11,775 nucleotides of DNA from Actinomycetota bacterium (lineage in GTDB: Bacteria > Actinomycetota > Acidimicrobiia > Acidimicrobiales > Ilumatobacteraceae), in contig WLFB01000014.1 of NCBI GenBank assembly GCA_009703975.1, positions 1 through 11,775 of the forward strand, read 5' to 3'. Below, piece by piece: positions 1-5,650 of the stretch. Every line of letters starts with the position of its first letter. The first letter of the stretch is position 1. Below the pieces are notes generated by a model. That model ran no database searches. It was not told the origin of the DNA and saw nothing but the letters and a program-made list of their open reading frames with translations. The translations under genes were made by a program, and so were the position numbers.

Positions 1-896
1 TCACCATCAAGAGTTGGCACTTCAATATTTGCGCCCAAAACAGCTTCAGTAAAACTAATTGGAAGTCGCAATGTCAGATTCTTACCTTCGCGACCAAACA
101 AATGATGCGCGACAACATTACAAATCACAAATAGATCGCCAGTCAATCCATTGTTTCGCCCGGGTGCACCGCGACCTTTAAGTCGAATTCGCTGTCCGTT
201 GTCGACACCAGCCGGAATTCGCACATTTACTTCTCTGGCCCGAACTTCAGTACCGATACCTTTACAACTTCGACATGGGTTTTCAATTGTTGAACCACGA
301 CCACTACATCTTGGGCACGCCGATGAAAATGCAAAAGGACCCTGATCTTCTTCGACGACTCCGCGACCAGCACATTGTGAGCATCGTTTTGCAGATGTGC
401 CGGGTTTAGCGCCCGAACCAGAACAAGTTTGACACTGAACTTCAGAAGTTAAGTGCAATGATGTCGTGACTCCTCGAACAGCATCTACGAATTCAAGGGT
501 GATCGAAGCTTCAACATCATTACCACGCTGTGGGCCAGCAGCACCGCGCGAACGAGATCCGCGACCTCCAAACATTTGACCAATCAGGTCACTGATGTCT
601 TGTCCACCTGCATCAAAGTGTTGCGAACCGGCACCGCCATGACCAGAAAATGCTGATGGACCGGCGCGTCGAACCTCGTCATATTCGCGCCGACGAGATT
701 CGTCACCTAGAACGTCATAGGCGGCAGAAATGTCTTTGAACTTTTCTTCAGCCGATGCGTTATTTGGATTCGTATCGGGATGATATTTGCGCGCAAGTTT
801 GCGATAAGTCTTTGTGATTTCTTTGGCTGGTGAATCTTTATTGACGCCGAGTACGGCGTAATAATCTTTTTCGAACCACTCTCGTTGTGCTGTCAT
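1..896 (-). CDS. dnaJ: DnaJ co-chaperone (Hsp40), 3' end outside window
   Basis: DnaJ delivers unfolded clients to DnaK and stimulates its ATPase in the cytoplasm. I translated the minus strand by hand from the ATG at 894-896; the frame stays open to the left edge, giving 298 full codons without the C-terminus. Residues 1-75 are a J domain with the invariant HPD at 39-41. A short Gly-rich linker (about 84-125) follows. Four CxxCxGxG zinc-binding repeats start at C155, C172, C194 and C208, so this is a complete type I DnaJ. The substrate-binding beta domain begins after about residue 215 and is cut. The gene follows grpE by 16 bp, with AAGG upstream of the ATG as a modest ribosome binding site. 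In actinobacteria hspR commonly follows dnaJ; if so here it lies left of the window. Confidence 0.96.
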   Translation of the reverse strand, partial: MTAQREWFEKDYYAVLGVNKDSPAKEITKTYRKLARKYHPDTNPNNASAEEKFKDISAAYDVLGDESRRREYDEVRRAGPSAFSGHGGAGSQHFDAGGQDISDLIGQMFGGRGSRSRGAAGPQRGNDVEASITLEFVDAVRGVTTSLHLTSEVQCQTCSGSGAKPGTSAKRCSQCAGRGVVEEDQGPFAFSSACPRCSGRGSTIENPCRSCKGIGTEVRAREVNVRIPAGVDNGQRIRLKGRGAPGRNNGLTGDLFVICNVVAHHLFGREGKNLTLRLPISFTEAVLGANIEVPTLDG

Positions 897-912
897 TGCA
901 CGTCGCCTTGCT

Positions 913-1419
913 TTAACCCTTTACCTTGACCATGGCGGCGCGCAAAACGCGGCCTTTCCAGCGATACCCGGTTCGCAAAACTTCGGTCACGATCGTTTCA
1001 CTATTTTCAGTTTCTGCAGGTTCATGAACTACCGCTTCAGCCAGACTCGGATCAAACACTGTGTTTTGTAGTTCTAAGACTTCTAAGCCTTGTTTATTCA
1101 AAACTGAAGTTAGCGAACTCAAAATCGGCTCAACACCATTTAAGTCGTGAGCTACAGCCGCTTCACAGGCATCAAGTACTGCCAACAGGCTTTCTACCAA
1201 TCGACCTGTATTACGGTCGACTTCGTCAACTTGTTGAACTGCTGATCGCTTGCGATAATTTTCAAACTCTGCCTGAACACGCAACGCCATATCTTTAAAT
1301 TCATCGCGCTCTTTGGTGAGTTGCTCAACAAGAGATTCAATGCTCAACTCTTCGCTGGGCGTTACTACCTCTTGTTGATCAGATACCTCAGATATTTCAT
1401 CAGCAAATTCTTCATCCAT
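913..1419 (-). CDS. grpE: GrpE nucleotide exchange factor for DnaK
   Basis: GrpE releases ADP from DnaK and so resets the chaperone cycle; it works as a cytoplasmic dimer. The 168-residue protein has the expected layout: an acidic, disordered N-terminus (about 1-28), a long helical coiled-coil segment (about 28-75) with the family-typical AEFENYRKR stretch near residues 50-58, a helical middle (about 75-110), and a C-terminal beta domain with FDPSLAEAV near 122-130 and the RGY/RTGY-type ending GRVLRAAMVKV. Length is normal for the family. It sits 20 bp after dnaK and 16 bp before dnaJ, so one transcript is likely. The ribosome binding site is weak, which fits coupling to dnaK translation. Confidence 0.96.
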   Translation of the reverse strand: MDEEFADEISEVSDQQEVVTPSEELSIESLVEQLTKERDEFKDMALRVQAEFENYRKRSAVQQVDEVDRNTGRLVESLLAVLDACEAAVAHDLNGVEPILSSLTSVLNKQGLEVLELQNTVFDPSLAEAVVHEPAETENSETIVTEVLRTGYRWKGRVLRAAMVKVKG

Positions 1420-1439
1420 AATGATTTAGATCTCTGAGA

Positions 1440-3275
1440 TTATTTCTCGTCGACGATTTCAGCATCAACAATGTCAGAGTCGTTTTCACCTGGCGCCTGC
1501 CCGGAAGCAGATGTGCCCGCAGCATTCGTATCACGTGTCGCTGCTTCATAAAGTTTCTGACTAAAGGCTTGGCTGGCAGTCATTAGTTTTTCGGTCGCAC
1601 TCTTGATTGTCTCGTTATCGCTACCGTTTAACGCCGCCCTAAGGTCTGCAAGCGGTCCTTCAACTGCTGTTCTTTCATCTTCTGAAAGTTTTTCGCCCTG
1701 CTCTCGCAAAACTTTTTCGGTTTGGTAAACCAGCGAGTCTGCATTGTTACGAACTTCAGCTTCCTCACGACGTTTTTTGTCTTCTTCTCCGTGCGCCTCG
1801 GCATCTTTGACCATCTTGTTGATGTCATCTTTTGAAAGCGATGACTGTCCAGTAATTGTCATTGATTGCTCTTTGCTTGTTGCTCGATCTTTTGCCGATA
1901 CATGCACGATGCCGTTGGCGTCAATATCGAAGGTGACTTCAATTTGTGGCACACCGCGCGGTGCAGGTGGAAGATCAACAAGTTGAAACTTGCCAAGCGT
2001 CTTGTTGTAATTTGCCATCTCACGCTCGCCTTGCAGCACATGTATTTCTACTGATGGTTGCATGTCATCTGCTGTTGTAAATACTTCGGTGCGACGAGTC
2101 GGAATCGTTGTGTTGCGTTCAATGAGTTTGGTCATCACGCCACCTTTTGTTTCAATACCCAACGACAATGGTGTTACGTCAAGCAACAACACATCTTTAA
2201 CGTCTCCGCGTAGTACACCAGCTTGAATAGCGGCGCCGGCAGCAACCACTTCATCAGGGTTGACCGAACGGTTTGGTTCTTTTCCAGTCAATGACTGAAT
2301 CAAATCAAGCACTGCTGGCATTCGAGTTGAACCGCCAACCAAAATCACGTGCTTAATTTGGTCTTTGGTTATGCCTGCATCAGTGATCGCTTGCTCAAAT
2401 GGCTTACGACAACGCTCTAACAAATCATTTGTCATCTCTTGAAACTTTGAACGACTCAATGAAACATCCAAATGCAATGGACCACTTGGAGTTGCAGTTA
2501 TAAACGGCAAGTTGATTTGAGTTTGCTGAACTTGCGACAATTCGATTTTCGCTTTTTCTGCAACTTCTTTCAATCTTTGTGTCGCCATGCGATCAGTACC
2601 AAGATCAACGCCATGAGCAGCCTTAAATTCTTTTACAAGCCAGTCAATTATTCGTTGATCCCAATCGTCTCCACCCAAGTGGGTGTCACCATGAGTGCTC
2701 TTAACTTCGAAACCTCCGTCACCGATTTCGAGAACGCTGACGTCAAAGGTTCCACCACCCAAGTCGAAAACGAGAATCGTTTCGTCTTCGCTGCCCTTAT
2801 CAAGACCGTATGCAAGTGCAGCCGCAGTTGGCTCATTAATAATTCGCAAAACTTCAAGACCGGCAATTTGACCAGCCTCTTTTGTAGCGGTTCGTTGCGC
2901 GTCGTCGAAATATGCAGGCACAGTGATAACTGCTTGAGTCACCGATGTGCCGAGATATGCCTCGGCGTCACGCTTCAACTTCATTAAAATTCGTGCGCTA
3001 ATTTCTTGAGGAGTATATTTCTTGCCATCAATGTCACTGGATGTCCAAGATGAACCGACGTGTCGCTTAACGCTTCGAAAGGTTCGCTCTGGGTTGGTAA
3101 TTGCCTGACGTTTTGCAACTTCTCCGACTAGAACTTCACCGGCTTTAGTGAATGCGACAACCGATGGTGTAGTTCGTGAGCCTTCTGAGTTTGGGACAAC
3201 AACTGGTTCGCCTGCCTCAAGAACAGAGACGACTGAGTTTGTAGTTCCGAGGTCGATTCCGACTGCTTTTGACAT
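1440..3275 (-). CDS. dnaK: Molecular chaperone DnaK (Hsp70)
   Basis: DnaK is the ATP-dependent chaperone that binds exposed hydrophobic peptides and refolds or holds proteins with DnaJ and GrpE. The 611-residue product starts with the ATPase motif GIDLGTTNS (6-14), carries the Hsp70 signatures [12 protein letters not shown] (169-180) and [11 protein letters not shown] (310-320), then the interdomain linker [13 protein letters not shown] (361-373), the beta-sandwich peptide-binding domain (about 380-500) and the helical lid. It ends in the charged [12 protein letters not shown] tail typical of bacterial DnaK. It is shorter than the E. coli protein, as is usual for Gram-positive-type DnaK. The ATG is preceded by GGAG at 3284-3287, 8 nt away, the clearest ribosome binding site of the operon. 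The control region upstream contains a HAIR operator. Confidence 0.98.
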   Translation of the reverse strand: MSKAVGIDLGTTNSVVSVLEAGEPVVVPNSEGSRTTPSVVAFTKAGEVLVGEVAKRQAITNPERTFRSVKRHVGSSWTSSDIDGKKYTPQEISARILMKLKRDAEAYLGTSVTQAVITVPAYFDDAQRTATKEAGQIAGLEVLRIINEPTAAALAYGLDKGSEDETILVFDLGGGTFDVSVLEIGDGGFEVKSTHGDTHLGGDDWDQRIIDWLVKEFKAAHGVDLGTDRMATQRLKEVAEKAKIELSQVQQTQINLPFITATPSGPLHLDVSLSRSKFQEMTNDLLERCRKPFEQAITDAGITKDQIKHVILVGGSTRMPAVLDLIQSLTGKEPNRSVNPDEVVAAGAAIQAGVLRGDVKDVLLLDVTPLSLGIETKGGVMTKLIERNTTIPTRRTEVFTTADDMQPSVEIHVLQGEREMANYNKTLGKFQLVDLPPAPRGVPQIEVTFDIDANGIVHVSAKDRATSKEQSMTITGQSSLSKDDINKMVKDAEAHGEEDKKRREEAEVRNNADSLVYQTEKVLREQGEKLSEDERTAVEGPLADLRAALNGSDNETIKSATEKLMTASQAFSQKLYEAATRDTNAAGTSASGQAPGENDSDIVDAEIVDEK

Positions 3276-3283
3276 ATTTTTTG

Positions 3284-3287
3284 CTCC
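3284..3287 (-). promoter_or_regulatory. Ribosome binding site of dnaK
   Basis: Read on the minus strand the bases are GGAG, followed by 8 nt (mostly A) and the dnaK ATG. This supports the start at 3275. Confidence 0.8.
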
Positions 3288-3321
3288 GTGTTTTTGAAGG
3301 GATTTTGATTTAACTGTTAAG

Positions 3322-3349
3322 TGCTTGCCGAAGGGGGTTTCGGCAAGCA
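3322..3349 (-). promoter_or_regulatory. Strong hairpin in dnaK 5' leader
   Basis: An 11-bp perfect inverted repeat (3322-3332 paired with 3339-3349; arm TGCTTGCCGAA) encloses a 6-nt loop. It lies between the HAIR operator and the dnaK ribosome binding site. On neither strand is it followed by a run of T, so it is not a standard intrinsic terminator. It could be a transcript end for the upstream kinase gene, an mRNA-stabilising or attenuating leader structure, or a protein-binding palindrome. The function is inference; the palindrome itself is plain. Confidence 0.7.
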
Positions 3350-3421
3350 GAAATTACGATAAGTCATAATTTGAGTCTTTACAACCTTACACGCATATAA
3401 CTTGAGTCACATAGACTCAAG
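3350..3421 (-). promoter_or_regulatory. dnaK: Probable dnaK operon promoter region
   Basis: The dnaK promoter should lie here because the gene before it is a sugar kinase and the HAIR operator is here. Two imperfect sigma-A-like pairs can be read on the minus strand. One is TTGAGT (3415-3420), 16 bp, TATATG (3393-3398), whose -35 and spacer coincide with the HAIR site. The other is TTGTAA (3379-3384), 17 bp, TATCGT (3356-3361), downstream of the operator. Neither is a strong consensus, so the true start site cannot be chosen from sequence. Confidence 0.4.
3401..3421. promoter_or_regulatory. HAIR operator (HspR-binding inverted repeat)
   Basis: The site reads CTTGAGT, seven bases (3408-3414), ACTCAAG. 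This is an exact match to the HAIR consensus CTTGAGT-N7-ACTCAAG that the MerR-family repressor HspR binds in actinobacteria such as Streptomyces and Mycobacterium. It is 126 bp upstream of the dnaK start codon, on the correct side. It overlaps the last codons and the TGA stop of the rbsK-like gene. By family knowledge it should repress dnaK-grpE-dnaJ under normal temperature, with DnaK as co-repressor. hspR is not in the window. Confidence 0.9.
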
Positions 3422-4297
3422 TTTGCTAGAGACCAGACTCCATAAGGGTAATGAGGGCACTGCGCCCTCCGTCAAGGTGGCTAACGCGCCAGAAACAACG
3501 GCTGCTTTCAATGCATTCTCCATAGATTGACCAATTGCCAGCCGAGCCGCCAGCATTCCGCAAAATGCATCACCCGCGCCAGTTGAGTCAACCGGATCAA
3601 CTTTGAAAGGCGGAATCTGTGTTTCGCCCTTGTCGGTAATCATCAAAGCACCTAGAGCGCCTTGGGTGACAATAATTGATTTAACACCGTGCTTGAGCAA
3701 CATGTTTGATCCGCCGAGCAGCTTGATTTCGTGTTCGTTTGGAATTATCACATCAACGAGTTGCATTAATTCTTTAGATAGTGACTGCGCGGGAGCAGGA
3801 TTTAAAATTCGGATCGCATTTTTGCCCGCCAGTTCGAATGCGCGTTGCACAACTTCAAGTGGCACTTCTAACTGACAAAGTAAAACTTTTGCCGAAGTGA
3901 TAATTTTCGCATTTCGCTCAATGTCACCAATCGTGATTGCGTGGTTTGCACCAGGTACGACGATGATTGAATTTTCACCGTCATCACTGACGCCGATCAA
4001 AGCTCGGCCTGTCGGCTCACTTACGACCTGCACTGCAGAAATATCAACATCGTCGTTTTTAAATGCGGCCCGCAAAGTCTCGCCGGCATGATCATTGCCC
4101 AACGCGCCCATGAAAGCTGTTCTCGCACCAGCACGAGAAGCCGCGATTGCCTGGTTGGCTCCTTTGCCTCCACAGAACTCAAAATAGTTTGAACCGGTAA
4201 CTGTCTCGCCGGGTTTTGGCAGTCGATGTGTTCGCGCGACAAGGTCTAAGTTTGCTGACCCAACTACAACTACATCAAATGAACTGTCAATCGCCAT
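3407..4297 (-). CDS. rbsK: Ribokinase-like PfkB-family sugar kinase
   Basis: The product is predicted to phosphorylate D-ribose or a similar sugar at the expense of ATP, feeding the pentose phosphate pool. With the ATG at 4297 it has 296 residues, near the usual 300. It shows the N-terminal sugar-binding part with GSANLDL (13-19), the PfkB signature 1 GGKGANQA (43-50), NPAPA (166-170), NEHE (187-190), and the C-terminal signature DSTGAGDAF (237-245) with the anion hole and catalytic Asp243. A GTG at 4324 would add nine residues that do not resemble the family, and neither start has a clear ribosome binding site, so the ATG is preferred on homology. No sugar transporter is adjacent, so the substrate is not proven. 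Its 3' end carries the HAIR operator of dnaK. Confidence 0.85.
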   Translation of the reverse strand: MAIDSSFDVVVVGSANLDLVARTHRLPKPGETVTGSNYFEFCGGKGANQAIAASRAGARTAFMGALGNDHAGETLRAAFKNDDVDISAVQVVSEPTGRALIGVSDDGENSIIVVPGANHAITIGDIERNAKIITSAKVLLCQLEVPLEVVQRAFELAGKNAIRILNPAPAQSLSKELMQLVDVIIPNEHEIKLLGGSNMLLKHGVKSIIVTQGALGALMITDKGETQIPPFKVDPVDSTGAGDAFCGMLAARLAIGQSMENALKAAVVSGALATLTEGAVPSLPLWSLVSSKLESM

Positions 4298-4349
4298 GCA
4301 TCCATTGTTGCCGATGTGTAGCACCTACGATTTATCTTGTGAGACTTAA
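4298..4349. promoter_or_regulatory. Divergent control region, rbsK-like gene and gpmA
   Basis: Only 52 bp separate the two divergent start codons, so both promoters must lie here or reach into the coding regions. A TATCTT (4333-4338) could be a -10 element for gpmA, placing transcription start within a few bases of its ATG. No clear Shine-Dalgarno site is seen for either gene, which hints at leaderless or nearly leaderless transcripts. This is inference. Confidence 0.3.
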
Positions 4350-5123
4350 ATGACCGGCATATTGGTGTTATTACGGCATGGCCAAAGCACTTGGAACGCG
4401 CAGAATTTGTTTACCGGGTGGCACGATGTGCCTCTCACACAAAAAGGCGAGCAAGAAGCAAAAGCAGCCGGCGAGACATTGCTTAAAGCTGGCATCGTGT
4501 TTGATCTTGTATTCACTTCGATGCAAATTCGAGCAATTGAAACTAATCGAATTGCGCTAAGCGCACTTGGTCAAAGCAAAGTTGATATTCGTCAAGATTG
4601 GCATCTCAACGAGCGCCATTATGGTGCACTGCAAGGGCTCGACAAAAAAGCCACCACGGCAAAGTACGGCGCTGAGCAAACAAATATTTGGCGACGCAGT
4701 TATGACACTGCCCCACCGCCAGTTGATATTTCAAGTCCAGAACATCCCACGCACGATCTAAAATATAAAAACATTCCAGTTGAGAAACTTCCGGCATCTG
4801 AATGTCTAAAAGATGTGGTTAACCGCGTGGTGCCATACTTTGAAGCCAATATTGCACCAGAACTAAAAAATAACAAAAATATTTTGATAACTGCCCATGG
4901 CAATTCTCTCCGAGCATTGGTCATGTCTTTAGAAAAGTTAAGCCCGCAGCAAATTTCTGAATTCAACATCCCAACAGGGGTGCCTCGGCGATATGAGTTT
5001 TTGAAGGCTTCAAATAATCGCTCAGATGCAGCGTTGGTGATAAAAAACGTTGAATATCTTGGTGACCAAAGTGCGATAGCCGCAGCCGCGCAGGCCGTGG
5101 CCGACCAATCAGCCAATAAATAA
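4350..5123 (+). CDS. gpmA: 2,3-bisphosphoglycerate-dependent phosphoglycerate mutase
   Basis: The enzyme interconverts 3- and 2-phosphoglycerate in glycolysis and gluconeogenesis through a phosphohistidine. The 257-residue protein has LLRHGQSTWN at 7-16 with catalytic His10, the substrate-binding NLFTGWHDVPLT (19-30), Arg61 in RAIET, the acid/base Glu88 in LNERHYGALQG (86-96), and the second catalytic His183 in TAHGNSLRA. The YG...GLDK segment and the long insert before residue 150 are typical of the cofactor-dependent dPGM class rather than small histidine phosphatases. Length matches the family (about 250). It heads a run of three plus-strand genes; the next starts 51 bp later. Confidence 0.95.
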   Translation: MTGILVLLRHGQSTWNAQNLFTGWHDVPLTQKGEQEAKAAGETLLKAGIVFDLVFTSMQIRAIETNRIALSALGQSKVDIRQDWHLNERHYGALQGLDKKATTAKYGAEQTNIWRRSYDTAPPPVDISSPEHPTHDLKYKNIPVEKLPASECLKDVVNRVVPYFEANIAPELKNNKNILITAHGNSLRALVMSLEKLSPQQISEFNIPTGVPRRYEFLKASNNRSDAALVIKNVEYLGDQSAIAAAAQAVADQSANK

Positions 5124-5145
5124 CTATTTTGAGCCTCGAAAATAG
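5124..5145 (+). repeat. Short AT-rich inverted repeat just after gpmA stop
   Basis: CTATTTT (5124-5130) pairs with AAAATAG (5139-5145) around an 8-nt loop, starting at the base after the gpmA stop codon. The stem is AT-rich and no T-run follows, so it is at best a weak terminator; it could instead be an operator for the next gene. Confidence 0.35.
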
Positions 5146-5161
5146 TGCTGCCTAGTTGATC

Positions 5162-5167
5162 TACTAT
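5162..5167 (+). promoter_or_regulatory. Candidate -10 element of a leaderless transcript
   Basis: TACTAT is placed exactly 7 nt before the ATG of the cyclic-nucleotide-binding gene and no Shine-Dalgarno sequence intervenes. A TANNNT motif at this distance is the hallmark of leaderless genes in actinobacteria. No convincing -35 element is visible, so this is a candidate only. Confidence 0.4.
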
Positions 5168-5174
5168 GTAAACC

Positions 5175-5600
5175 ATGGCTGAACTTAAAAACTCATTAAA
5201 ACATCTCCGATACTCCCCACTGTTTTCTTCATGCTCTTCAAAAGATTTAGAAAAGATTGCGAAGGCTGGTGAGCGCATAGCTTTCGAAAAAGGCGAAATC
5301 TTGACCAAGCAGGGCGACCCCGGCAAAGAAGCTTTCATAATTTTGAGTGGCAAAGCCACAGTGAAGCGGAGCGGCAAAAAGGTCGCAACGATTAGCACTG
5401 GCTCGGTGGTTGGCGAATTGTCTCTGCTTGATCATGGACCACGCACAGCAACTGTCGTATGCGATACAGAATGCCAAGTACTTGTGATCAGCCGAGGAAA
5501 TTTTCTTCGCGTAATTGACAAAGTTCCTGCACTAACCCACAAACTTTTTGGGGCTCTTGCAATGCGCATTCGTGATCTGGATCGCGCTTATTTCGGCTAA
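5175..5600 (+). CDS. Single-domain cyclic-nucleotide-binding (Crp-like) protein
   Basis: The 141-residue product is essentially one cNMP-binding beta-roll (about 15-130). It has the glycine at KGEILTKQGD (39-48), the hinge IILSGKATV (55-63) and the phosphate-binding cassette GELSLLDHGPRTATV (80-94), with Glu81 and Arg90 at the ribose- and phosphate-contacting positions. This makes cAMP or cGMP binding plausible. The protein ends about 10 residues after the domain, so there is no helix-turn-helix, kinase or channel part: it is not a transcription factor by itself. It is soluble, with no signal peptide or membrane segment. It lies between gpmA and the EtfD-like gene, each 50-51 bp away. A regulatory subunit acting on a partner is possible but unproven. 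Confidence 0.88.
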   Translation: MAELKNSLKHLRYSPLFSSCSSKDLEKIAKAGERIAFEKGEILTKQGDPGKEAFIILSGKATVKRSGKKVATISTGSVVGELSLLDHGPRTATVVCDTECQVLVISRGNFLRVIDKVPALTHKLFGALAMRIRDLDRAYFG

Positions 5601-5611
5601 GAAAACTAGTC

Positions 5612-5629
5612 TGAGATCTGTCAATCTCA
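5612..5629. repeat. Inverted repeat upstream of the EtfD-like gene
   Basis: TGAGAT (5612-5617) and ATCTCA (5624-5629) form a perfect 6-bp inverted repeat with 6 bp between, 21 bp before the ATG. The size is that of a dimeric repressor operator, or a small hairpin. It does not fit the CRP consensus (TGTGA-N6-TCACA). Function unknown. Confidence 0.35.
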
Positions 5630-5650
5630 CAAAAGAAAAGTAACTAAATC

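Noticed and set aside
151..345. A 64-codon plus-strand frame near the left edge
   Set aside because: It is antisense to the zinc-finger region of dnaJ, where the cysteine repeats prove the minus-strand frame.
2472..2987. A 171-codon open frame on the plus strand
   Set aside because: It lies wholly antisense to the well-conserved dnaK sequence, and its translation has no recognisable domain.
4700..5398. A 232-codon open frame on the minus strand
   Set aside because: It is antisense to gpmA and the cNMP-binding gene, both of which have clear family motifs; the frame is a shadow of their codon bias.
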